A stretch of 64,000 nucleotides of DNA from positions 875,501 to 939,500 of the forward strand of contig NC_080406.1 of the NCBI RefSeq assembly GCF_030265065.1, written 5' to 3'. Made by a program: the position numbers and the translations under genes. Numbering within the stretch: position 1 is the first letter of the stretch; each line of letters begins with the position of its first letter. This DNA comes from Corythoichthys intestinalis. Lineage: Eukaryota; Chordata; Actinopteri; Syngnathiformes; Syngnathidae. Below, piece by piece: positions 53,990 to 64,000 of the stretch. The notes under the pieces are model-generated. The model saw nothing but the letters and a program-made list of their open reading frames with translations, was not told where the DNA came from and did no database searches.

Positions 53990-54627
53990 TGTCAGGTCAT
54001 TTCCTGTTAATTTTTGGGGTCACTCTGTTGATTGGGGGGGGGGGGGGCAATTCGGGATTACTTTTTGTTGTATTTTTTTGAGGGGTCATGGGTTTATACT
54101 GGGGCATTTCCCTGTCACTTCGTGTTGATATCGGGAATAAACTAGAACTTTTCCAATTGTCTGCCCACAAAAAACACGCTTGGGAAAACAAAACGATTTT
54201 CAGTCATGAAATATTCACGTCGAGCCATACCGAATAGCTAACCAAACACTTTCGGACGGAGCAGCTAGTCAGCTAACTGTTCTCGAGCGACTCCGCGCCC
54301 TCGTTCTCGCGCTCTATCGCGAGGTTCGGCGCCAGCTGATCGTTCCCTCGTCCGCTCTGCTAGCCAGTCAAATAAAGCAGGCCGGGCTAACCGCCAGCCG
54401 GGCGGACGGACGGACGGACGGACGGACGGGCCTCCAACTCTTCGTCCGGAAAACCCAAAGAAGAACGTGTCGACGGCTTGCACCGAGCTTCTCTCGCCAA
54501 TTTCAACAATGAAAGCGAAAACTAGCGTCGCGGCTAGCTAACGTTAGCATCAAGCGATAAACCCATGGCGCCGCTAGGCTTGAATTTCAATGTTGTTGTT
54601 TATTAGACGCCGCGCTTCTCCGTCACC
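53990..54627 (+). promoter_or_regulatory. DCAF6 upstream region and probable 5' UTR
   Basis: A degenerate CAGGTCATTTCCTGTTGATTT array at 53990-54130 is followed by CpG-rich sequence from about 54270 to the ATG. It includes a GGAC microsatellite at 54403-54429. The CpG-rich part is the likely promoter, though no core element is diagnostic. Confidence 0.4.
54403..54429. repeat. (GGAC)n microsatellite
   Basis: Six uninterrupted GGAC units with a GGCGGAC lead, about 200 bp upstream of the DCAF6 start codon. Confidence 0.9.
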
Positions 54628-57600
54628 ATGTCTTTCTCCGGCAACCTGCTTTGGGATGTCAATAAACGTCTCATTGGATACAGCGAACCCAGCACCATCA
54701 GGACCAACTACTTGGGTAAGGAGAACCTAGCAACGTCGCCCTTTTCAACGTCTGGTTGTGTAGTCCAACTTGGGTTATTGACGTGTCCAGTTTAAATTCC
54801 ATGACAAACTGGGAATGGAGTGATTTATTTGCGTTATTGTGAATTGGGTAAGTGAGAATGTGTTGAAAAGGTACGGCAGGTGCGTGCGACTGCTGTATTT
54901 AGCTTCTTGAAGCTCTCATTGTGTTCAGTTACACAGCAAGTTTATATTTAGCCTGGAAGAGGAGAAGTGGGACAAGCATTGCCTTGCAACAGGCTTCTTT
55001 CCCCTCACGTAAACATGCCAATTTCAAATGAGAGGAAAGTGGACTATCATCGACTGGTCCGGCCCCCAGAAAAGCAACATTTTAAAAAATGTATAGCTAA
55101 TTTTTTCTTAATGATTTGTCTGCTTCCCAAATGTCATGCAAAACTTTTTATTTTTATCTCATTTTTCTTTGCCACCTCAGGTAGAAGAGAGTTTGTCCAG
55201 AGACTGAAACTGGAAGCGACGCTGAACATCCACGACGGCTGCGTGAGTAGCTCTCGGTTCCCGGAGAAACCCGAACCGATGTGGGAACGTGTCACGCGTT
55301 TCCACTGAACCCGCTGCCACGGCAATCCAAGTGAGCGCTGTTTACTCTTTGGCTCCCCTCAGGTCAACACAATCTCATGGAACGAGACGGGAGAGTACAT
55401 CCTGTCGGGTTCGGACGATACCTTCCTGGCCATCACCAACCCGTACAACAAAAAGGTCTTTAGAAAATTAAATGTCCACTTGTTGTATGCTTGTCTGACA
55501 CTCTAGGTGTCACTGATATGTATACAGGGTGTGCCAGAAAACGTATTTTTTCATAGTAACTTAAACCTTAAAACATGCGATTTAAAGGGACTATACGGAA
55601 TTTTTTAGTCTTAATATAAAATACTTTTCTACTCTACCGATGCCATGATGAGCACACAAAGCCCTGAGACTGCTCCAAAAAGTCCTTTTCTTCCCTTCAA
55701 TAGTGAGTGTTTGGGTCAAAGACACACCTGTGCGTGTACCTGCGGCAGCATCGCTGTTTCACCAAGCCTCTGCCTAGTCTCCGCTTGGCAAAAACACATT
55801 TCTAACACGCTTAGGACTTGATACTAACTATAAACAATCCTGTTTGCTGTTTTTGCGTTTCTGGTGCAGATTTAATGGGCGACGAGCATGTGCGCCGTGC
55901 ACGGGCTTAATACAGGCCGCAGTTACGCTTTAGATAAGAGGTGGCAGTCGGCAGTAAAAAAAAAGTGACATGTAGCACCTTTAAATGGCGTGGTCCTGTA
56001 CAATTGCATTTGTTGGAATTTGACCTGTTAGACAGACTGCTGGAATCACACCAGCCAAATTGCTGGAACCGCGCTTGCGCAATTCCAACGGCACGGGCCG
56101 ACACAACCCCAACAACCCGGCCAAAAGGCCAAACTAAAGGCTTCGAAAATCAAGTTGACAATTTATTCCAAGTTGACAGCAAGGCAAAAGTGGCAAACTG
56201 ACCCAGATGAAAAGGAAGGCTGGATCCAGGGTCTCCAAATCAACAGGTCAACAAACGAGTCTCGCGAAAATGACAGCAATTAGTTAAACATTCAGTCTTT
56301 TACAGCCTCTTGGGAGGCGGGCCGTGGTCCGAAAGAAGGGTGTGTTTGGGGGTGGAGTTTTATAGGGTTATTGTTTGTTCCGGATATGGCAGGAGAGTTC
56401 GGCCGTTACTGTTGTCAGTGCAATGAGAGTTGAAAATTTTGCCAGCCTCAACGCCACGTGAGTGCTGAGTGTCCAACGGGTTCTTCTGTTATCAGATGTT
56501 CCTTGTGGGAGGAGAGAATGCCCTTTCATTGTTCTGGACTGTCCATTGTTGGTTACCAGAAGAGCTGATGATGAGATTCGGTGGCCCAGACATGGGCTCA
56601 TAGATGTTTTGGCCATCCCCTGCTTGTCTCGCTCTGTCAGTGTCAGTCTCACTCCGTCAGCTGCATGACGCGCACATTGGGCTTCCGTAGTCCAGAGGCG
56701 TCCTGTAGTTGTTATCTGCCCGTTGTCTTGGTACTGCAAATTCCAATCAACCTAAGTTCACCGACTCATACTTCAAATATATTCTACTTGTTTTCTTAAA
56801 CTATGATTTTGATGCTATTGACTTTGTATTGGGTGTGATAGAATGATACAAACAGTAAATACGAGAAAAAATTCTAATTCCTTCACATTCTTGAGATTTG
56901 CTGTGGAAAAAACCTGGAGTTTTTGAAGTGCGTATCGGCAGCACTGCGAGACGGTGACCTTGAACGAGTAAACGCTCTGCAATTTTAGTTGAATTTGGGA
57001 TGAAATTGACAGTATCCCAGCTGTCATGTTGCAGCGGTTAATGAGGAATCTCAAGCGCAGAATGCATTCGTACAGGAGAACGTCATTTTATAGAAATGTT
57101 TTGTACATACAGGCTTTCCCTTAGGATTTTTTGAAGCTGTGGCGGCGGGCTGCATCGGAGTCGGACAGACTCACCATGTTGTGGCATGGCGAAATTGTGT
57201 CTTATCATGACAAATTTTTTCTATGAAAAACCATAACAAAGATCGGTTTGAAATATTTAATTAGCCAGACTAATGTCGTAGCTCTCATCTATGGTACACG
57301 CATGTAAATAGCGTAGCTGATTACAGCTACATTACCCTACGTAATTATATGACTTTTTTTTTTTCTTGTAGCAATGGTACTACTTGCATGTCATAGTCCT
57401 TCTTTTTCCTTTTATTTGGCCCTAATGATCTCGACGACAAGCAAAAAGTGTTGAAATCCATCTCCACCTTTAAGACGATGCTAAAAAGCATTCTGATCAG
57501 TAAATAGAAAAATTCCAACATATCTAGGTTATAAATTCTCCTCTTCTAGGGAAGTATTTCTCTTTTGTGTGTGTGTGTGTGTGTGTATTTAGTGTTCAAT

Positions 57601-59534
57601 GTTATTTTTTTGTCACTATGTTATTCTATGAGGACGTGACAATTCACCCTTTCTGCTCTTCTTATAATTTTTCTTATGATTGTCTTAATATATGCAGGCT
57701 CCTGGCTGTAAGCTTTGAGTAGCTTCTTAAGGAGACCTGACTCACATGATCCTAGCTCAGCATTATGAGATGATGTACACTTTGTGAATATGAATGTTTG
57801 TGTAAATAAATTGAAGTTAATACGTACTACATTACCACAACAATAATAGTCCTTATGTTAACGGACCCATTTCAAGGAGTAAGGGAAAAATTCTAATAGC
57901 CGTGTAAAGAGTTTTAGTAGTTTCGGTGAGCAGGTGAATAGTTTTTTTGTTGTTCGTGAACTACATTTTCACATCAACGCACGTTGAGGTACCATTTAGC
58001 TTAGCAAGGAGAGGTATGAGAGTCATTTTTCGAGTGTCCCAGAGCTCGCAAAACCTGAAAAATGCATTTATCAAGGTTTCGTCAGCCGTGATTGCATATA
58101 TCTGTCCGCCAAAACAGCCTGATATCACAGATATAAGTACGCCTGCCCCTCTGCTATTGGATGCGTTGTTGATGTTAGCGCGGCGGCGTGCTGAAATAGA
58201 GCAAGGCTCTATTTTGGGCCCCGCATCTCGGCGCAAATTCATTCAAACTTGCAGTTCCGTCCAAGACGGCCGTCCACCGCTCACTTCTACCGAAAGTTCG
58301 GTCAGAAATACTGTAATGCCCCGGATGGGGTGGGAGAAGGAGAGGAGTCTGTATTGGCTTACCCGCTTTATTGTGGGAGGAGTAATGAAGAAAAACAATA
58401 ACAAAATAACAGTGGGCTGCCGCGACACGCGTCCTCTATCTCTCGCTATCTCGCCCATTCGTCCTACTCGCTTCTCTCTACGTCAGAGCGCTCCAGTCCA
58501 ATCGTCTCTTAACGGGGCCTCGCGTAGTTACGGACGTTACAATACACAATGACTAGGTTGCCGCTGAACACTTCACACTAGGCTGCCGCTAGTTTAAAAC
58601 AGCCTTAAAAAAATAACATCTCATTTGCAAGGCGTGGCAGCTTTTGGCGGTGCGCCACAGTCGGTTATGTGTAGGGGAAACCCTGACATAGTATTTTTGA
58701 AGTATCAATGACAAGGAGTAAAATATTTTTCTTCCACTTCTCGGTTTTATTTGATTGTTTAAAAGTTCCTGTTTTTCTGGGTCGCATCGTATATACAGTA
58801 CAGTATCAGAGGTGGGACTTCGAAGTGTAAATTACAGTTAATTTATCTAAATATAAATATTCAAGCAGTAAAAAAAAAAAAAAAAAAAAGCTGATTTTCA
58901 CAGTGTTAACCTTTACTGCAGTAAACGCTGATTTTTTGGAATTTTAAAATTTTGGCCTCGTCTTCCCCAGGTGAAAAAGTCAATCCGCTCGGGCCACCGG
59001 GCCAACATCTTCAGCGCCAAGTTCATGCCCCACACCAACGACCAGGAGATCATCTCCTGCTCCGGCGACGGAATCCTCTACTACACGCACACGGAAAAGA
59101 GTGCCGATTTCAACAGGCAGTGTCAGTTCACCTGCCATTACGGCACCGCCTACGAGGTGAGGTAGAGCCGACCGCCGCCGGCCGTCTCCTCGTCCTGACT
59201 CTGCTCCGTCGACAGATTATGACGGTACCCAACGACCCGTACACCTTTTTGTCGTGCGGCGAGGACGGCACCGTGCGATGGTTCGACCTCCGCGTGAAAA
59301 CCAGCTGCACCAAAGAGGACTGCAAAGACGTAAGTTTTAGGGTTTTCCCAATATCGAGTGTCCGCCTTCGAGTAACTCTGCGAACGTTCGGCGGACAGGA
59401 CATCCTGATCAATTGCCGGAGAGCGGCGACGTCCATCTCCATCTCGCCGCTGATGCCCTACTACCTGGCGGTGGGCTGCTCCGACAGCTCCGTGCGCATC
59501 TACGACAGACGCATGCTCGGCACCAGGGCCACCG
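54628..59534 (+). CDS. dcaf6: DCAF6 (NRIP/IQWD1), first six coding exons, partial
   Basis: Exons 54628-54715, 55181-55242, 55363-55455, 58971-59156, 59216-59329 and 59399-59534 join in matching phases and encode about 226 residues; the human protein is about 860-950. Key strings are [102 protein letters not shown] and [14 protein letters not shown], which are N-terminal WD40 blades. DCAF6 is a substrate receptor of the CUL4-DDB1 ubiquitin ligase and a nuclear-receptor cofactor (family knowledge). The last donor is at 59535 and no further exon was found to 64000, so the remainder lies to the right. Intron 3 (55456-58970) is filled with mobile DNA. Confidence 0.94.
56011..56884 (+). mobile_element. 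LTR-like repeat, copy 4 (fossil), uninterrupted
   Basis: Starts TGTTGGAATTTGACC and ends TAATTCCTTCA, aligning through its length with 22013-22830. CATT occurs on both sides (56007-56010, 56885-56888), compatible with a 4-bp target duplication. It lies in DCAF6 intron 3. It is more diverged than copy 1. Confidence 0.55.
57566..57586. repeat. (GT)n microsatellite
   Basis: About ten GT units within DCAF6 intron 3. Confidence 0.9.
58312..58541 (+). mobile_element. Short solo-LTR candidate, 230 bp (fossil)
   Basis: Begins TGTAATGCCCCGG and ends GGACGTTACA, with TG...CA termini and a 4-bp direct repeat ATAC on both sides (58308-58311, 58542-58545). No internal coding region accompanies it. Family unassigned. 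Confidence 0.5.
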
Positions 59535-59656
59535 GTAACTTACAAAGCCGCCCGCTGTATTGAACCGCCGTTGACGGTGATACACGTCCGGTCCATTTTG
59601 ACTGGTCATTCGCTGTCAACGGCAGTCAAAAGGTCATCATTCAACCTCCTAGTTAA

Positions 59657-62600
59657 AGTGCCTGTGACAGCATAAAATAATTACATTATGTGAATTAGTC
59701 ATGTTTTGAGACGATATGACTATATACAACAATTTGGCTAAGCGCAGATGACGAGAAATGAGTCTTTTAATCTGCCGTTTAGCCCCGCCTGACATTATAG
59801 CACTCTAGCGTCCCCATCTGGGGGATGATGTCGGCCGGGTCACGATTTCATCTGATTTAGAATTCGGCCCATTGAGGGGGAATTATTCAGAACGAGGAAA
59901 ATGTGACAGAGAGAGCAGCTGTTTCAATCTCTCTACTCCAATATTTTTACAGGATATTCTTTTTATCAAAGTATTTTTCCCCAATTGCTAAATAAATGAC
60001 AAATAACAGTCTTGTGCTGAATGGAATATTAAAAATGCATTTCTTCATTACGACAGGGCAAAATTACTGCATAGTGGTCAAAACTGCAGACTTCTTCCTC
60101 TCCCGAACGGTATTTTATGCCACCGGAGTTAGTCCGGCTTTTGTCATTTCCCTGCTTCGGAGAGCGTAAACAAACCAGGAGGCGTGACAGCTAGCCGCCA
60201 TGCTAACCCAAACAGAGCGGCGTTTCCAAGTCGTATTCTCACCTTTCGAAGTGAATAATCACACAAAACTACCCCGGGTCACGTCACACGGCGGCGAGCA
60301 CGTTACAGCTTGTTGTTCCCTTGCTGAGGGCAGCAGAGCCCGTTCGCCGGGGAAACAGCTGGAGAATGATCGCCGGACAAACCGGCCGACGTCGGAGGAG
60401 CGCGAAGCTGCCCGAGCCCGACCCGAGGATAGTGGTCTATTGCTGGTGTTCTGCCAAATTTTGACCCTGATAATATTTTGCTCCCAAAGCTGTTGTGGCT
60501 TTGAAAAAGCCCTCTTTTACATTGTTGGACTCTCAATGTTATTCACAGGTGCTAAATAAACAAGTAACATTGTAAGCATACTAGGCCTGAACGATATTGG
60601 AAAAAACTATTGTTGCGATTTTTTTTAGGTGTGCAATATATTGCGATATTATATTGCGATAGTAAAAAAAAAAAAAAATTTTTTTTAAAGAAATATTCAC
60701 TAGATGACTTGAATAGCTGTTTGGAAATACTTTGCATGACACACCGTGACCACAGTGTATTCATATAATACCGTTTCATTTGTGAATGATTAAGATTGCT
60801 GTATTATTATGAAGGGATCCCATGTCATGTCTGCACAAAATAGATAATTTCTTGAACACAATATTTGACACTTCAACAGCAGCAAATACATCAAATGACA
60901 AATAAAAGAGCAGGTGCATTCGTCCCCTGAGTTTTTGACAAAATATAACAATAAATAACAACTTCGGTAAAATAACAACAAAGTTGTAAACATATTTGAA
61001 CAAAAATATTAAATATGACAAATAAGAGTTGTTCACAAACTATAACAATAAATAAGAACCTCAGTAAAACAATAAAGTTGTCAACATATTTGAACTTAAA
61101 TATTAAATCTGTCAAATAAAAGTGCAAGTGCATTAGTCCCCTGAGTTGTTTACACAAAATATAACAATATAGAACTGCAAAACTGCAACAAAGTTGTAAA
61201 AATATTTAAAAAATATTAAGTATCAAAACTTTATGTGCAGCTGTACTAAAGTTATTTGAAAAATACGATTTACAGTTAATTTAAATATAAAAGAAACAGA
61301 AACTCAATTGAACTTGTAAATAATTGAACTGAATAACAGCAAATAACTGATGAATAACAGAACCATTTTAACTCCCAAATTTATGTATTTGTCTGCATAT
61401 CGTCCACCTTCCTTGCTCAGCAATTCTCAACTGGGTCTCAGGTTTTTGGCCAAGACTACTAGTTTATCCACCATTGCAGGCTTGAGACAACAACGTTGGC
61501 ACGTAACAATGTTCCCACCTGTACTAAAAAGCCTCTGATGGGAAGCTCGTAGCAGGAATGCATAGATACCTGCGTTTTAAATGGTCCCACATGTTCGACG
61601 GATTACTTCTTGTTGAGGCAACCATGGCGAGGCACTGTCAACAGGGCTGTTTTTTGTTCCTTATATTCTTGTCGATAGCCAAAATACTTCCAAAACTCCT
61701 TTTGGAGACAGTCTTCCCTATTCAACGTGCTGCTTGATTGCTTGCTTTCACTTTGAAAACGGCCCCTCCTCCCTCCGCTCTGCTGTTCGGCCCCTCCTTC
61801 CTCCACTCCGCTCTAGCAGGGGAGGGGGAGGAGCCGATGACTGCGAGCTGGAGAGAATGAGAGACTGTTCACTCTCCTTCTCGCTCCTTGCTCAAAACAA
61901 ACGTTTGTGGATTTAAAAAAATGAAATGAAAAAACTATCGCACGTCCTTGCGATGGGACTATTGCGCATGCGCACATCGCGATGGCGATGTTTAAACGAT
62001 ATATCGTTCAGGCCTAAAGCATACATGTTCAACACGAATATGGCGTAAATTAATGCTTAACGACACGGCGAAGACATAAACAGCGAGAGAGTGGCGTGCA
62101 GTCATTGTGTGCAGCTAACATGGCAGGATGTGTCTGAGGAGAACTTTTCTACATGTCCGTCCATGATCAAACGTAAGTAAAAATTCCTTTTGTTTTAAAG
62201 AAAGTTTGTAGAGTTTACTTTGTAATTGCTGTATTTGCGGCCATTTTCAAGGCAAAGTCGCAATTTCTGATGGTTTGCAAAATTCGTCAGAACACCAGAC
62301 ACACGAAGAGGGCAATAAGCAGACTATAGCGCTCACCCGGCGGGCAAGCAAAGAGGACCGAGGGGGGTGCGCGACAAGCCGCCGGTCGTCGGCCGAGTGG
62401 CATTCTCGGTGGACAAGGAGCGTTGTCAGCCAACAAATTCAAGCCTCCTCCGTATTTAAACGTGTGGCATGATTCCAGTATTTGACATAATACAAAACAC
62501 GATGTTTACTCACTTCCTCGTAGGTCCAATGATCCCACAGTTGTCAGACTTCTTTTGGCCAATCTCAGGGTGAACGGGAACTTCTTGAAACCAAAAAAGG

Positions 62601-62920
62601 CTCACGCCTCTCCCCGGTGCAGCAACAAAAGCCTGCAGCACATTGGACTGGCGTGATGCGAAAAATAAACAATCAGCTGAATCCGCAGTCCGTCTGCATG
62701 CTATAAAGCAATTCTGCATTGTGAGATGCTGAACCGGGTGAGGTCACATTCGCATTTGTCGTCAACCCGAGACTGGAGCCGGATGTCAGATGAAAAAAAA
62801 AAAAAAAAAGAATAAATAAAATGATCGCTTCTACACACATCCAAGCCGTTCATTTCATTCAGGAGCATAAATTACCGCGTGGAATATGAAATGAACATGC
62901 TTTTTGCTGTCATAGGCACT
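59657..62920 (-). mobile_element. TTAA-target element, copy 2, split by a hAT
   Basis: The left end TTAA|AGTGCCTGTGACAGCA and the right end read inward TTAA|AGTGCCTATGACAGCA give 16-bp TIRs with one mismatch and exact TTAA duplications (59653-59656, 62921-62924). Without the inserted hAT it is about 1.8 kb. Both ends align in reverse with 9435-11106. It is non-autonomous and lies in the DCAF6 intron after exon 6. Confidence 0.75.
60582..62016. mobile_element. hAT element nested in the TTAA element, 1435 bp
   Basis: Starts TAGGCCTGAACGATATTGG and ends ATATATCGTTCAGGCCTA. Exact duplications AAGCATAC flank it (60574-60581, 62017-62024). The interior 60840-61200 has about three diverged tandem units (AAAATATAACAATAAATAA, AAAGTTGTnAACATATTTGAA), giving phenylalanine-rich false frames. 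No transposase. Confidence 0.93.
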
Positions 62921-63133
62921 TTAAATCATGAAAAGTTCATTTTTCATCAGTTTTATTATTGTTATTTACAGATATGTTAAAAAAAAAAAAAAAAAAAAAA
63001 AATGGTGCTAAAATATTATTCACTCCCGGTTATAGAAGATAAAACATTACTTAGATTTTAATGAATAATTAATATGAAGAATACATTTAATTAATTAATT
63101 AATTTAATTTTTATTTCTTGCATTTGTTAAAAT

Positions 63134-63735
63134 TAGGGCAGTCAAACGATTAAAATTTTTAATCGAGTTAATTACAGCTTGAAAATTAATTAATGGTAAT
63201 TAATCGCATTTCAAACCATCAATGAAATATGCCATATTTTTCTGTAAATTATTGTTGGAATGGAAAGATAAGACACAAGATGGATATATACATTCAACAT
63301 ACGGTACATAAGTACTGTAGTTGTTTATTATAACAATAAATCAACAAGCTGGCATTAACATTATTAACATTCTGTTAAAGCGATCCATGGACTTGTAGTT
63401 CTTAAAAGATAAATATTAGTACAAGTTATAGAAATTTTATATTAAAACCCCTCTTAATGTTTTCGTTTTCCATTCAAAAAATAAACTAGTAGCCCTCCAT
63501 TGTTGATGTCAATAATTACACGATGCTATTGGGTGCTGAAGCCCATAAAATCAGTCGCACCCAAGCGACAGCAGAGGGCGACAAAACTCCAAAAAACACA
63601 AGTAACAAGTGAACATTGCACTGTGCTGTCATTATAATCTGTTTGAGCGGGGCATTTGCGTTAATTGCGTCAAATATTTTAACGTGATTAATTAAAATAA
63701 CTAATTACCGCCTGTTAACGCAATAATTTTGACAA
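63134..63735. mobile_element. hAT element, TAGGGCTGTCAAA family, right end worn
   Basis: Starts TAGGGCAGTCAAACGATTA and aligns with 48336-49079 and the reverse of 25530-26159 through the TGCCATATTTTTCTGTAAAT and ATATACATTCAACATAC segments. The right terminus has lost the GACAGCCCTA end, so the boundary is approximate. Confidence 0.75.
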
Positions 63736-64000
63736 AATTTAATTATTTATTACTTCATTTATCTTACTTTCAATCGTATTTTTTTTTCAAAACATGATCC
63801 TTTACTACTAGCCCTTCTAGTTAAAAAGGATAAAATATCAGCTTTGATTTGGGTCATTTGTTGAAACAAAATAACATTTTTGTATTCCATTTTATTTTGT
63901 TCATGTTCTTATTATTATTCATGGGCCCTCCCAGCCCCAGTGAATTGGACAATAAATATTCTAAAATAAAATGCAAGGATGTGTGGATTTGAATGCTTCG
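63736..64000. other. DCAF6 intron, right edge
   Basis: AT-rich, no exon or element delimited before the window ends. Confidence 0.4.

Larger units (their letters stand above)
57110..58685. mobile_element. Candidate hAT-like element, 1576 bp
   Basis: The left end CAGGCTTTCCCTTAGG and the right end, read inward, CAGGGTTTCCCCTACAC share a hAT-type terminus and adjoining GTGGCGG / GCCGCCACG-like matches. Flanking octamers do not match, so the boundaries are provisional. It contains the short LTR-like insert at 58312-58541. Confidence 0.5.

Noticed and set aside
60633-61157. Minus-strand phenylalanine/leucine-rich frames resembling membrane proteins
   Set aside because: They are translations of AT-rich tandem units inside a hAT element and lack coding features.

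Overview
The window is vertebrate nuclear DNA, almost certainly from a ray-finned (teleost, probably percomorph) fish. It has short GT-AG introns (down to about 60 bp), five intron-rich genes with clear vertebrate orthologues, and a dense load of fish-type transposons: many hAT miniature elements, Tc1-like elements, an L2/CR1-type LINE with an ATCA tail, an RTE-type LINE fragment, TTAA-target elements and LTR-like repeats. There is no prokaryotic operon, CRISPR array or phage system. Each gene model was assembled exon by exon from splice sites, reading-frame phase and remembered family sequences; no database search was run.

Layout. 189-13660 (minus strand) holds the 5' half of FHIP1B (FAM160A2), with its coding start at 11573 and a CpG-rich, probably non-coding first exon near 13.3-13.65 kb. 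Head to head with it, 14270-18998 (plus) encodes CNGA4, a modulatory cyclic-nucleotide-gated channel subunit; the pair is also adjacent in human (11p15.4). 19989-40041 (plus) is a complete 24-exon TRAPPC10 gene (1261 codons), a subunit of the TRAPPII tethering complex. 49809-53709 (plus) is a two-exon gene for a coiled-coil plus NHL beta-propeller protein that I cannot name. 54628-59534 (plus) carries the first six coding exons of DCAF6, a WD40 substrate receptor of CUL4-DDB1; the rest lies beyond the right edge. The neighbouring genes do not form a pathway.

Almost everything between exons is mobile DNA. At least sixteen hAT-type elements can be delimited, most with exact or near-exact 8-bp target-site duplications, and several are nested in one another or in other repeats. 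Four copies of an LTR-like repeat starting TGAAGGA and ending TCCTTCA are present, two of them split by later insertions. The 41.3-47.5 kb block is a stack of up to four layers.

The most interesting point is at 1602-2635. A 1,018-bp hAT element inserted exactly at an exon-intron border of FHIP1B. Its 8-bp duplication copies the end of the exon, so the splice donor now in use is half host and half transposon terminus, while the ancestral donor sits about 1 kb further into the intron. Other notable items are a small ISL2EU-like element with convergent THAP and SWIM-type exons, a 496-bp element with 46-bp inverted repeats and a 9-bp duplication, a foldback made of minisatellite DNA, and a dispersed palindromic short repeat.
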